DNA from: Oscheius onirici | Lineage: Eukaryota; Nematoda; Chromadorea; Rhabditida; Rhabditidae | Direction of reading: 5' to 3' | Length of the DNA: 64,000 nucleotides | NCBI GenBank assembly: GCA_932521025.1 | Contig: OW051469.1 | Coordinates: forward strand, 3,856,398 to 3,920,397 | Shown here: piece by piece, positions 52,378 through 63,395 of the stretch | Layout of the letters: the number at the start of each line of letters is the position of its first letter | Numbering within the stretch: position 1 is the first letter of the stretch | Program-made: the position numbers and the translations under genes | The notes under the pieces: generated by a model | Told to the model about the DNA's origin: nothing | Databases searched by the model: none | The model's input: the letters and a program-made list of their open reading frames with translations, nothing else

Positions 52378-53417
52378 ATTATTGGGAGGGATTAGTGTTG
52401 ACTTTCCTGTAAGGATCAAGACTAGCTTCAGGGAGTCTGACTGATAACAGATTCTTTTAGCCGAAAGGGCCAGAAAATACCAGAGAATTTGAAATTACCC
52501 CCCTAGATTTTGATCGGTGACAGAGAAGTTTGTTCTGAGAGGGTTGCTGAGGACAGAACTTAAAGAAAACCTTCGGATCTACTGGAAAAGAGAAGACATT
52601 TGACTCACCACCAGGACCTGTAGGAGCATCGTTTAATAATGCTTATTCTTTTTAAAGACCTCTTTTATTCCCTTCTAACCGGATATTAGACCCTTCCTTC
52701 CGGTCAAAACTCATAATCAGGGTCATTTCCTCTTCTCTCAACAGAATCTCCGAAGCAGTCGAGTTACTGTAGAATGGTATCCCAGAGCCCAGCTGGAAGT
52801 CTCTCCTTCGGGTCTTGTCCTCTGACAAATTGATCCCGTTTTCGGGGATTGTTTTCCAGTCCTAATGAGGTCGGACGAGTTATAGACTGAAAACAAGGAA
52901 AAAGAAATATCGATCAACACTTCTTTTTATGGTCTTTTTCGTTTACTCGAACAACTGGGGATGGATACTGTAAAAACAACTGGGGAACAACTGGGGATGG
53001 ATACTGTAAAAGTTTGCGGGCCATCGGTTCTAAATTTTTATACGACTGTGCCATCCGAGCGAACTTTATTGTAATAGTCCTATGTGAATCAGCTATAACG
53101 ACATCTTTTTCCAGTCAGAAATTACTGTTCAAGGCCATTTTTCCGGAGACTCAATCCGTCCTGTCGGCTGTCAGCCTTTGCCATAAAGCATCGGAATCGG
53201 TGTTCATCCTATTAATATTTGCCAGTCGTCCATGGCAAGGCCACAATCACAGCAGGAGACCGATTCCGTCTCTGTGCCGATTAAGATACTCCAAAAAGGA
53301 AAATGAGGGGGTTAGAAGATTGATTACGACACATAATTTTAAATATAACAGCAACATACCGGTACTTTGAATGGGGGGCGACAGACAACAACAAATTTCA
53401 ACAAAGAGAAGGACCTT
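52378..53417. other. Interval without a supported gene
   Basis: Contains a 36-bp-period tandem duplication (52949-53011: two copies of GAACAACTGGGGATGGATAC plus TGTAAAA) and several TACTGTA motifs. A 118-codon plus-strand frame at 53014-53370 has unremarkable composition and no splice or start support. Nothing else is seen before the MTR4 stop. Confidence 0.4.
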
Positions 53418-56400
53418 TTAGAGATAAAGAGAAGCGGCGAACACTATATCACGCTTGATCTTGGCACGGGCCGTTTCGAGCTTCTTCTGAAGCTCTTGAT
53501 TGGCCATTCCTTGGGCGGCGGCCATCAATTCGCGGAGAACTTCTTCCAGACGGCGCAGACAGCGGATAATCGAGCCTGCAAATGAGCAGATTTTTTGAAA
53601 AGGAGAGCAATGGATAAAAATAGGCAAGAACTCGACATTTTAGTTCAGCTCACCTTCAAAAATCTCCGTCTTTTCCATTATTTTCGAGAAAGCCAATCCA
53701 CTGGCCCAGTTGTAGACGACATCCATCAGACCCGGCTTGAACGAGTTCACATAGTCGTCCTCCATTATCTCTACTTTGCATTCATTCGATATTTTGGCAA
53801 TATTGCGAGCAAATTCCTAGAAAAAGTAGCTTTCGGCCAGAAATAAAGAGATATTTACGTGAATTTTTCTGAGACAGCCGGAAAGCTCGTCGGCCATCTT
53901 GTTCGTCGGCGCATTTTCCTGGAAGACGAAGCAGCTCAAAAGGGCTACGAGCTGTTCGACGGTGAGCGCCTGGAAGACGTCGTGGAAGAGCATTTCTGTC
54001 AACATCAGCTCGTCCGAAGCCGAGATTTCGCAGGCTACTTGGCCCTAAATTTAGGTTTATTTTTGTAAGCCAAATAGGTTTGGAATTACCTTTTTCGTGA
54101 TGACATCGTTCTGATTGATGTAGGTCAGTCGTCGGAGCACACGCATTCGATTTTCGAGCTCGTCGTGCTTCGTAATCTTCACGATCTCGTTCATCTGCTT
54201 CTGCAGGTCCAGGATTTCGGCGTTCACGGCTTGCTGGAAAATTGAGCAAGGTAAGTAGATGAATTATTCTGTATTCTGCGCGGGAGCAATAGCAGCAGAC
54301 TCGCTAAGTTTTCCCCAAAAAACCTATTTTGGATTCTCAGCATGGGCGGAAACTTCTTTCAAGAAACGAAAAAAAACTAACCTTGGCCTCAAATTTCTGT
54401 CTAAGAACGGCATAGTCTCGCAGCTTGAAGAGCGGATGTTCCTCTTTTCTCTTGGCCAACTCGTTGCGCTTGTCCACGGCGTGTTTCAGTTCCTCGTCCG
54501 GAATGCGCATATCGTCTTTCGGACACAGAACGACCGGCTCTCCATTGAATTGGGCCAGAATTTTCTCGACCAAAACACCACAAGCTTGTCTGCTCGCCTG
54601 CTTTGACATATCTTGGCAGATTTTTACGCGAATGGCTCCGACCTTCTCGATACATTCCGGCAACATTGGAATAATTTCCCAAACGGGCTGAATTTTATTT
54701 TTTAGAAAAAAAGTGACAACAAGTACCTGAACTCCTTGTCCTGGCGGCATAATCGAAGTCGGACTGTGATCTTGGTTTGGTCGAGCCGAGGCCGGGTCGA
54801 TGGGAATCAGGACGTGAAGCGAATAGATGAGCTCCGAGGGGTTTTCGGGGTTCTGCATGCGGTTGAAGTTGCAGAGAACGCCCCAGCCAAAATTGCGGTG
54901 ACCGGCCGTGATCTGAAATGCGTTTTTTGAGAGATTCTCACGTTCTTTAATCAAAGCTTCCGTTTCCTTCCATTAATTTGTTATTCCATTGCTCCAACAT
55001 TGAGCATTTCTGCTGATCAGCGAATTGTTCAGTTCTTCAAATTTTTTTTTCGTTACGACATCTACCTTGAGCAATCGTCCAACATGAAGGAACGGGACGA
55101 GATACTTGGGCATTCGAGCATATTCGGATATGGTCTTTTCGAAGGCGACGATTCTGTTTTCCAAGTTGACGAGACCGTCAATCTCCTCCTCTCGATCAAC
55201 CGCCATTTTTTTATAATCTTCAACTTTGTCGTGGACCTCTGAAGTAGCACGATTTTACTAAGAATAACAGAACAAAATACTTTGCTGCAGCTCTGGAAGT
55301 TTGTCCTGGCTCTGGAATTGATGGAAACTTCGCTCCATCATGTGACTCGGATTCCAGCCGTCGACACGGACCAGGTTGAGAATCATGTTGTAGGTCAGAC
55401 GGAACTGCGAGTTTAGAGGATCCGTTTTTCCCTAAAATGTCTTTTTTAGGCTATTTTGTGCAACAAAAACCTTGATAATCTGCTTGGCGTCGTCCGAGGA
55501 CATCTTGGCGTCGACCATCAGAATGACGAGACCCTTGGCGTCGAGACCACGTCGTCCGGCACGACCGGACATCTGGATGTATTCGCCGGAAGTGAGCCAA
55601 CGGTGATTCTTGCCGTCGAATTTGCGGGCAGAGGTGAAGAGGACGGTACGGGCAGGCATGTTCAGACCCATGGAGAAGGTCTCGGTCGCGAAGAGCGTCT
55701 GAAAATGGAGATAAGTTGTAGGGTCAGAAAGGTTTTGAACCCCTCTGCAAGCTCAAATTTCTCCCTTTTGTCATTTAGCTCATGTTTAGCGTTTGCTAAT
55801 CTGGTAACGTTTCTTTGAAGGCAACAAGGGAAAGCCCTAGCGCGGAACCAAACCCTTCTGACGTTAACCAAGTGCTCTATACACGTCTTAAAAGACGCCC
55901 AAATTTACACACAAAAACTTGTAACTTAGCAAAAAAAAACTAACCTTTATCAACGACTCTCCGAAGAGAATCTCGATGACCTCCTTGATGATGGGTAGAA
56001 GACCTGAGTGATGGACTCCAATTCCTCTCTTCAGAAGCGGCGGAAGCGATTTGATCTGTGGCAGCTGCCTATCAGCGTCGCTCAACATCGTGATGGCATT
56101 CTTGTAAATCTCGTCGATGGCATTCTTCTCATCGTCTGTATTAAAGTCCATATCTTTGAGCGACATGGCATAATTCTCGCATTCTTTACGACTGAACGAG
56201 AAGATGATACAGGGCAGCATGTCGCGCTCCTTTATCGTCCGAATAATCTTCGTCACATTCGAGTCGCCTATAAGTTTATGAATTTTTGAACAAAAAGGAA
56301 ACAAACCAGAAGTTCCTCTTGGTCTTTTAGTGTCCTTCGTCTCCGAGAGACCCTGCATGGCCTGGTTGAACTTGTCGTCGCGGAAGTCGCCCTTTACATT

Positions 56401-59143
56401 CACGACCTCGTAGAGACCATCTCCGCCGGCTGGGAAGATGAAATGCTGGAGCGGGGTTGGTCGGTAGTCGGTATAGACGACGTGGACAGGCACGTTATGC
56501 AGCCAGGAGACCCATTCTGAAAAAAAAAGTTATTGATGTGATGTTACAAAAGCTGGAAGCTGTTTAGACGATTGGGATACAAAATTTGATGAACCAGACA
56601 TGATTTTTGAAATTGTTAGACCGTTTTCGCCAGAGGGAAGTTCATCCACAGCGAGCCCAATTATAAGTTTACAGACAAGAGTCAATTAAAGCACACTTTT
56701 GTTTTTAGAGTAAAAGTTTGCAGAGTTTGTACTAATCTGTTGAAAGTTACTCGACAAGTTACACGCTCTAATCCTAACATTCTACCAGAAGACGCCATTC
56801 TAGCAACTCGTCAACCTCGAAGATGGCTGCCTTCAATCGTCGTGGTGGAGCTGCTCGTGCCGCCGTCCAGTGGGCTCCTGCCGTTCAATCCGCCGTCAAC
56901 TGTCCCGCGGGTCTGGAATACCTTACGGTAGTCGATACGGTGATTGTCGAACAGATGGTGGAGATGATGGAAGTAATGACCGTGATCGAGACGGCCAATC
57001 GGTACATTATGCGCAATGGACTTGGTCAGCAGATCTACTACGCCATGGAGATGTCGAACAACATGCAGCGCCAGTTCGGAGGCAAGGACCGCCAGTTCAC
57101 GATGGTTCTTCTGGACAACGCTCAGCGCCAGGTCTGCCGCATTCATCGTCCTCAGGCTCACCCGATGATGGGTGGCAGTCGCTGCATGGTCGAGTCGCCT
57201 CTCGGAATCAACATCGGCTACATCATGCAAAACGGTGCAGGTTATTTTAACAGTCTCTTGTCTCATGTATCCACGTCTATGGTAGATCTACTACAATCTT
57301 TGTACTTCTCTCTGGAACCAACTGTTTTCCAGGGACCGGCTTTCTCTGCGTCGACGGAGCTGGACAGCCGTGGTTCCACATCATCCCGCCTGTCATGACC
57401 ATGAGAACCCATCCTTTCCAAGTCGTCTCGGCTACCACGATGATGCCCGTCGGACAGATCGTCAAGCACTACGGCGGAGCTTGGAAGGAGATGTACACTG
57501 ACGCTGACACTTTCAGCGTCCACTTCCCCCTGGAGCTGAATCCTCAACTGAAGGCCGTCCTCGTCGCTGCAGTCTTCCTCATCGACTTCATGTACTTCGA
57601 GGACCGGTAACGACAAGAGGAACAAATTCCGATAGGATGTCAATAAAGAGCAGCTGCTGGTTCCTTGTTCTAATGTTTCTTACAGACACTGACAGATAGA
57701 CAATTTCGGAAGATTTCTCGACCTGTTCCCTCGCCTAGAAAAGAGGAAGAAAAAGACTCACGAGCAAACTGGCAAGCGTTGGGAATGGTAGCCGACAAGA
57801 AGACGTGATGGACATTTGGCTGAAGCATGATGATCGACTCCTCCCAGACGACGCCTCGTTCCTTGTCTCTCATGTAGTGAATCTCGTCAAAGACGACGTA
57901 GCCGACCTCGCGCATCATTTCGGAGCCTTTATAGAGCATTGAGCGAAGAATTTCCGTCGTCATGACGATACAACTGGCATCGGGATTCAGTGTCACGTCT
58001 CCCGTCATCAGACCGACGTCTCCGAATTCTTCCTCGAGCTCACGGTACTTTTGATTGGAGAGAGCCTTGATCGGAGAGGTGTAAATGACTTTTTGCTTCT
58101 CGCGGAGACATTGGGCAATCGCGTACCTGGAAAATGGATGATTTTATGTAAACAGAGGGAAGAATAATTCCTCGCACAGGCTAACCAGGTGAGGTTTGGT
58201 GGCTCCGAGGCCATTTTATTCAATTGATAGATAACTAGGGTTATCATTTTATCTATAGTCCGGCTTTTGTTGTCAAAATTTTGTAACTAGCGTGCAAAAA
58301 GAAACCCGAAAACCATGTATTTCGAGGGAACAAGCTGAAAAAAAATCAAGGAATTCTTCCGTCTCAATCCAAATTTTCCAGCTTTTGCTAACTTTATAAG
58401 ATTAGATGAACTTCTAAGATCCTCTAGGCTAGGGATAACTTTGGAGCTAAATTCAAGCTTATAAGTTCTTGTTAAACATGCTAAAGAAAAAACTTACAAG
58501 GCGACGACAGTTTTTCCGGCGGAGGTGTGAGCAGAGACGAGAACGGATTGATTGTTGTCAATGCACTTGATGGCCTCGCTTTGGAACGGATCGAGCTTAA
58601 ATTCGTACGTTTTGGCCGGCTGTCTGTCGAACTTCTTCAACGGAACGTACTCGACGTCCGGCGGGTAGACGACCTGAAAAACTTCGTTGTTTTTGTCGTC
58701 AGGATCCATTTTTCAGCCAAAATGTTGCAAACCTCACCTCATGAATGCAGTTTTCGCCGTGCGTATCCAGAGTCTGTTTCTGCATCCGTTGACGAAAATC
58801 GGCCATCGTGTACTGATTTATGAGCATCGAATCAACACGGCACTGCTTGGCCGGGGTCGGGCCATCGTGCATATCGTCTTCGCCGCCACCGAAATCCATG
58901 TCACCGCCTGCTTCCATCATCTGTAGAATGCTGGCGGCGTTTTCGGCAGCCTCGTTCTCTTTGGCCTGATCCAAGCTGGCCATCGGGTCCGTTCTTTTCC
59001 GTGTTTCTTCTAGCATCGGCTCGTCTACTAGTTGGTCTAAAAAGTATACCTTTTTCGATAAAAATGGGAGAAAAACCACCTCTTGGCTCGCTTCCAGGCC
59101 CATCGCCGTACTCGTCTACTGGCTCATCTTTTGGTTCTTGCAT
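53418..59143 (-). CDS. mtr-4: Exosome RNA helicase MTR4 (SKIV2L2)
   Basis: Fifteen exons, complement(53418..53575, 53654..53816, 53859..54044, 54090..54233, 54382..54687, 54727..54912, 55066..55238, 55281..55431, 55471..55698, 55945..56267, 56307..56516, 57762..58126, 58498..58673, 58738..59036, 59080..59143), 3132 nt, 1043 aa, almost the human length. It is a 3'-5' Ski2-family helicase that feeds RNA to the nuclear exosome. Walker A is SAHTSAGKT, the DExH box FDEIHYMRD, motif [11 protein letters not shown], motif [12 protein letters not shown]. The arch/KOW region includes [13 protein letters not shown]. The DSHCT domain ends in [15 protein letters not shown]. The ATG is 17 nt after TTTTTCAG, a likely trans-splice site. 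The 1245-bp intron 56517-57761 houses a scramblase gene on the other strand. Confidence 0.97.
56823..57610 (+). CDS. Phospholipid scramblase, nested antisense in an MTR4 intron
   Basis: Two exons, 56823..57234 and 57333..57610, 229 aa. The scramblase core starts with [20 protein letters not shown] and [20 protein letters not shown]. After [20 protein letters not shown] it continues with [60 protein letters not shown] and a hydrophobic near-C-terminal segment ([15 protein letters not shown]). Such proteins are linked to Ca-dependent lipid scrambling at membranes. The N-terminal Pro-rich region of some members is absent. The gene, its TAA and an AATAAA (57639) all fit within MTR4 intron 56517-57761. 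Codon bias is strong. Confidence 0.95.
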
Positions 59144-59577
59144 TGCTGGAGTTTTACTGAAAAACATCAAATATTTTGAGTGAAAGTGGGAGAAGAACTA
59201 TTGAGACAGCTAAAACTGGAAATTCGAGAATTTATAGAGCGAGAACGAAAATTTATAGAGCGAGAACGGATCTTGTTTTCATAGAACCAAATCGAAGTGT
59301 CGGGGGCTATATATACCATTTGGAGAACAGAAATGTATAGGAAAACAAAAGAAAGTGACGTGAAAGTAGGATAACTCGCAAATTTTCGCATTTCGAATCG
59401 AAGGAGAGCAATATTTTGCGATTGGAGCGCATTTCCAAGGTCTTCTGTCTTCTGTTTCACTGTCAAACACTCTCTGGACGAACAATCTTCAACTTTCAGC
59501 AAAAACAAAAGAGGCAGAAAACGAAAGGTTAAAAATGTGGAACACAATTTTATGGAACAACGTCGGAAATACAAAGA
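59144..59577. other. MTR4 5' flank
   Basis: Contains the TTTTTCAG acceptor (59160-59167 on the minus strand) just before the MTR4 ATG, then AT-rich sequence with no gene seen. TTTATAGAGCGAGAACG is repeated in tandem at about 59231-59270. Confidence 0.45.
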
Positions 59578-59652
59578 TTTCCTCTCGGCAGACTCGAACC
59601 CTGGTCGCTCCAGCATGAATTTTCCAAACCCACTGCGCTATCCGGACATTTT
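59578..59652 (-). repeat. tRNA-like module related to the loop at 25.05 kb
   Basis: On the minus strand GGATAGCGCAGTGGGTTTGG (A-box-like) is followed by CCAGGGTTCGAGTC (B box) and CCGAGAGGAAATC. The 3' half matches the tRNA-like loop of the foldback at 24843-25312 almost exactly, so both derive from one repeat family. Confidence 0.6.
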
Positions 59653-59963
59653 CAGTGTAGAGGTGTTCCCAAAGTCGAAAATCGTTTTTTAAAAAAGCAA
59701 AATGTTCGTCTTTCCGAGAAAAAATTATTGTAGTTGACAACTTTTCTGTAGGATGCAACCCTGAAGAGTTATGGGCAAAATTGTGTTTTGATCAAAACTT
59801 GAAACGTTCACTATTCTCAGACGATGAGATATCCAGGTCTCTTATATAGCCTATTAATTCGGCCTCGGGTAGACCTACATTTTGGAACTGAGTTTGGTCG
59901 ATTTCGTTAAGTTTAGAGAGAGTTATGATCAAAAGGAAAATACTTATCCGGCGACCTATCCCT

Positions 59964-60787
59964 AGGTGTGTGCATAATTTTTAGGAAAAATATTGTATTT
60001 TTGAAATAACTTTTTGTAGGATGCACCAAAATAGCTTTTTCAAAAAAAGAAAAAATTGGTGTGAGCAAGCTCTATCCGATGGTATATATATCGGTTAGGT
60101 TTAGAAATAGAATATTTGAGTTTTAGCTGAAGATTTTTTTCTTTGAAGTAGAGCTGTTTAGCGCACATCCCGGCCAATTTTCACAGAACGTCCAATTACA
60201 AATTTGAAGGTCTTGATGAAAAACATTGATAGCCGCGACCCGATTTCCCAGAAATTTTTTCTCGCTGAGATATAGAGGGTGCAAAATGCGAAAGTGACCA
60301 ACTTCAGGCACTTGCACAGCCCTAGCCCAAAGATTTTGAAGTACTCGCCCGGTTGCATTTGAAAGAGCTCAATCTGGGCTACAAAACCCTGTATAGGACA
60401 AGGAAGTCACAATGGTAAATTTTCGAGATATGCGTCTCCGAAGTTTGGGTGGCTACGGCGCGGTCAACTCATGATGTCAAAAAATACACTTGCTCCGAAA
60501 AAATTTCTAGGAAATCGGGTCGCGGCTATCAATGTTTTTCATCAAGACCTTCAAATTTGTAATTGGAAATTAGCCGGGATGTGCGCTAAACAGCTCTACT
60601 TCAAAGAAAAAAATTTGCTTCAGCTAAAACTCAAATATTCTAATTCTAAACCTAACCGATATATACACCATCGGATAGAGCTTTGCTCACACCAATTTTT
60701 TCTTTTTTGAAAAAGCTATTTTGGTGCATCCTACAAAAAGTTATTCCAAAAATACAACATTTTTCCTAAAAATTATGCACACACCTG
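59964..60787. repeat. Very large foldback element, about 290-bp arms
   Basis: Left arm 59964-60262 and right arm 60500-60787 are inverted copies over nearly 290 bp, for example GAAATCGGGTCGCGGCTATC and AAGACCTTCAAATTTGTAAT in the right arm against their complements on the left. The loop of about 235 bp is single-copy here. Outer ends read AGGTGTGTGCATAATTTTTA against TAAAAATTATGCACACACCT. No transposase inside. Likely a non-autonomous DNA element. Confidence 0.9.
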
Positions 60788-60825
60788 ATAATACGAGGAA
60801 AAATAAAGAGTCAGAGAAAGTGGAT

Positions 60826-60925
60826 ACCGTATTTCTTCTAATATAAGCATAGTGCTTCTATTTTTCAACCTCCTCATTTTGGAGTGCTTATATTAGAGCA
60901 GTGCTTATATTTTTTCGATGTAATA
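60826..60925. repeat. Terminal region of the pogo-type element
   Basis: Starts ACCGTATTTCTTCTAATATA and contains inverted TAAGCA/TGCTTA units and a CTATTTTTCAACCTCCTCAT segment. It lies next to the C-terminal transposase fragment and shares its start with 11511-11606, so it is probably the left terminus. Confidence 0.55.
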
Positions 60926-61050
60926 TGAAAACAAATTTTATTCGAAAAAATAACAAAAACGACAAAACTACTGTCCAAAATCAATCGAAATATCACTATT
61001 ATTGCCCTCTTCCTCTATTTCGACGTTCTCAAGAAGAGAGGCAACGTCCA

Positions 61051-61310
61051 CTATGCGTTGCTCTTCACGAGCATTCCTGAGTAGGTCGCGACCTTCGGCA
61101 GCAGTTGAGCCGGGACGGAAAAGATGCAGTCATCTTCGGAGCCATCGGTAGCAATTGAAAGTGCGCAAGACTTGAACGATTCTTGAATCAGCTCCACGGG
61201 CAATGTCTTCCAAGCTTGCTCAATCCAGTCAAGATATACTTCCATCGGCGGCGCAGCTAGATTTCCACCCTTGGTCAGCAGTCTTCTGACAGTCTCAACA
61301 CCCCTTTTGT
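61051..61310 (-). mobile_element. Pogo/Tigger-type transposase, C-terminal exon piece
   Basis: The minus strand reads NLAAPPMEVYLDWIEQAWKT, then ELIQESFKSCALSIATDGSE with DD. This is the conserved tail of pogo-family transposases (G.l..p....v..Wi..AW..i....i..SFk.cgis...DGSEDd). The rest of the protein continues beyond the LINE insertion at 63396-64000. Confidence 0.75.
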
Positions 61311-63160
61311 AAACTATAAGAAGTCTGATTTTGTCTCAATTAAATCGGAGTTTGAGAGTATTGATTGGGAAAAATCACTTTCCGGCTTCTTCAACTAAGA
61401 CTCTTTATATGAAAAATTCTGTAGGATTGTTCTGACTGTTGTGTCTAAACACACTCCAGTATGTTTTAGAAAGGACTCTTTTCGAGCCTTACCAGTTCAT
61501 ATCCGACGGTTGTTTCATAAACGTGAAAGGCTTTTCCAAGATAATACACCCCTGGGTCATGACAGTTACGTTAGAACATGCTCCAAACTAACTAAAGCTA
61601 TACACAGATATGCCATTCAAAAAGAGGAAAAAGTTATTGGAAATTTGAATGGTAGGGAACTTTATCAGTATATTAAAGTCAAGCTTGCCTCGAAATCTAA
61701 ACCTGTTGTCTTATCCCACAATGGACAAAAGTGTCTCAGTGATGTCGACATAGCTAATGCCTTTGCTGACCAGTTTGAGTCTGTTTTTTCGAATCATTCT
61801 TTCAAGGATACTAAGCTAGGTTGGTTTTGTGGCCAAACTTTGTCCTCGTTTACTATTCTTCCTTATGACATCTTACGCGTGGGAAAAAATTTGAAAACAA
61901 GTTGTTTCTTAACAGTCGATAAAATTCCACAAATTGTGTTAAAAAAGTGCCTTGCACAGCTATCTCTTCCTTTAGCTCACATTTACAACTTTTCTCTGAG
62001 ACTTGGCCAAATTCCTACTGTTTGGAAAAAGGCCTTGGTCACCGCCATTCCAAAGCATGGTAATGCGAGCTGTGTCAATGATTTTCGTCCTATTAGCATT
62101 TTGTCCACTGCCAGCAAAATTATGGAGAAAATTGTTAAATTTCGTATTGACAAGTGGTTAAATTGCAATAGTATCATACCCAAAGAACAGTTTGGTTTCA
62201 GATCCAAATGTGGGATAGATGATGCACTTTGTGTTGATATTGCCAACTGGAAATACACCTTAGGTACTGGGAAATCGATTGATATTGTTTATTTCGATAT
62301 CATGAAAGCGTTTGATACTGTTAACCACTCCATTCTGCTTCAGTTGCTTTGCAAATATGGTATTCGTGGAAATCTCTACTCTTGGATACAAGCTTTTCTT
62401 TCCAATAGGTCTTTTAGTGTGAAGGTAAATGATAGCTTTAGTCGGTGGGTAAATGTTACCTCTGGCGTGCCTCAGGGTAGCGTTCTAGGACCCACTCTTT
62501 TTAACATCTATGTTGCTGACTTAGTTAGACACTGTAAGTTACCACCTGAAATCAGAATCACTCAATTCGCAGATGACGTCAAAATCTACACTTCTTTTGA
62601 CGAGATTTCGGGTTTGGATATAGGTGATATTTTGCAAAACACAATTGATGGGACATACTCCTTTTTCAATGAGTTTAACTATCACTGCAAACAAAACTTT
62701 TTGCTTGCACCTGGGAGCCAAGAATCCCCAAATGATGTACCACGTGAACAGTTTTCTCATCGAACCTCGGAGTTATGCTAGAGATTTAGGTATTAGGTAC
62801 GATAACACTCTTTCGTTAAGGCCCCAATTTGAACAGTTGACCAAATCAGCAAATATAGCTATGTATAGCATATTCAGAATCTTTTTTTCTACCAACCCAA
62901 AACTATTGACCAAAATGTTTATTACATATGTTCGATCTCGGCTCGAGTTTGGTTTCATACATTGGAATCCAAACTTAAAGAAAAATTCCGATCTCCTAGA
63001 AAAAGTTCAGAAAGATTTTTCGAGAATTCTGTGGTTAAAGAACAACCCAACTTTATCTTATAGGGAATTGCCTAGTTATGCAGCTTGCATTCGATACTTA
63101 AAGTTAGCTTCGCTCTTCACTAGAAGAATGACTTATGACGTATTGTTTGTTTAAAAGGTC
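61311..63160 (+). mobile_element. 5'-truncated, frame-broken non-LTR retrotransposon (CR1/jockey-like LINE)
   Basis: The plus strand begins in the linker between endonuclease and reverse transcriptase (DFVSIKSEFESIDWEKSLSG). After an in-frame stop near 61398 the reading continues from 61441 to 62781. Reverse-transcriptase motifs are clear: DFRPISILSTASKIMEK, EQFGFRSKCGIDDAL, DIMKAFDTVNHSILL, SGVPQGSVLGPTLFNIYV and the catalytic FADD (TQFADDVKIY). A frameshift near 62700 moves the thumb/C-terminal part into the next frame (to 63154). The endonuclease is absent. The copy is inactive. The 3' boundary lies somewhere between 63155 and about 63530. Confidence 0.85.
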
Positions 63161-63395
63161 ATTCAGGGGTTGAGTTATACGACTATGGCTTTTGGCTAAA
63201 TTGCACTTAGACCGGGTTGAGCACAGCCCTGAGCGGTTAATGTCTGTAGATTTCCCTGCCCCTGTCTTTGGTTTTGGCCACTGATCAAACATATCTCGCA
63301 GTACATTGTGCACCGTTGGTGGTTTGATTCTCGGAGTTTGGTCTGTTTTGCCCATTCAGAGGCAATTTCATTCCTTCTCAGTTTATCATTGTTTT

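Noticed and set aside
53014..53370. 118-codon plus-strand frame upstream of the MTR4 3' end
   Set aside because: No recognisable domain, no acceptor or start context, ordinary AT-rich intergenic composition.
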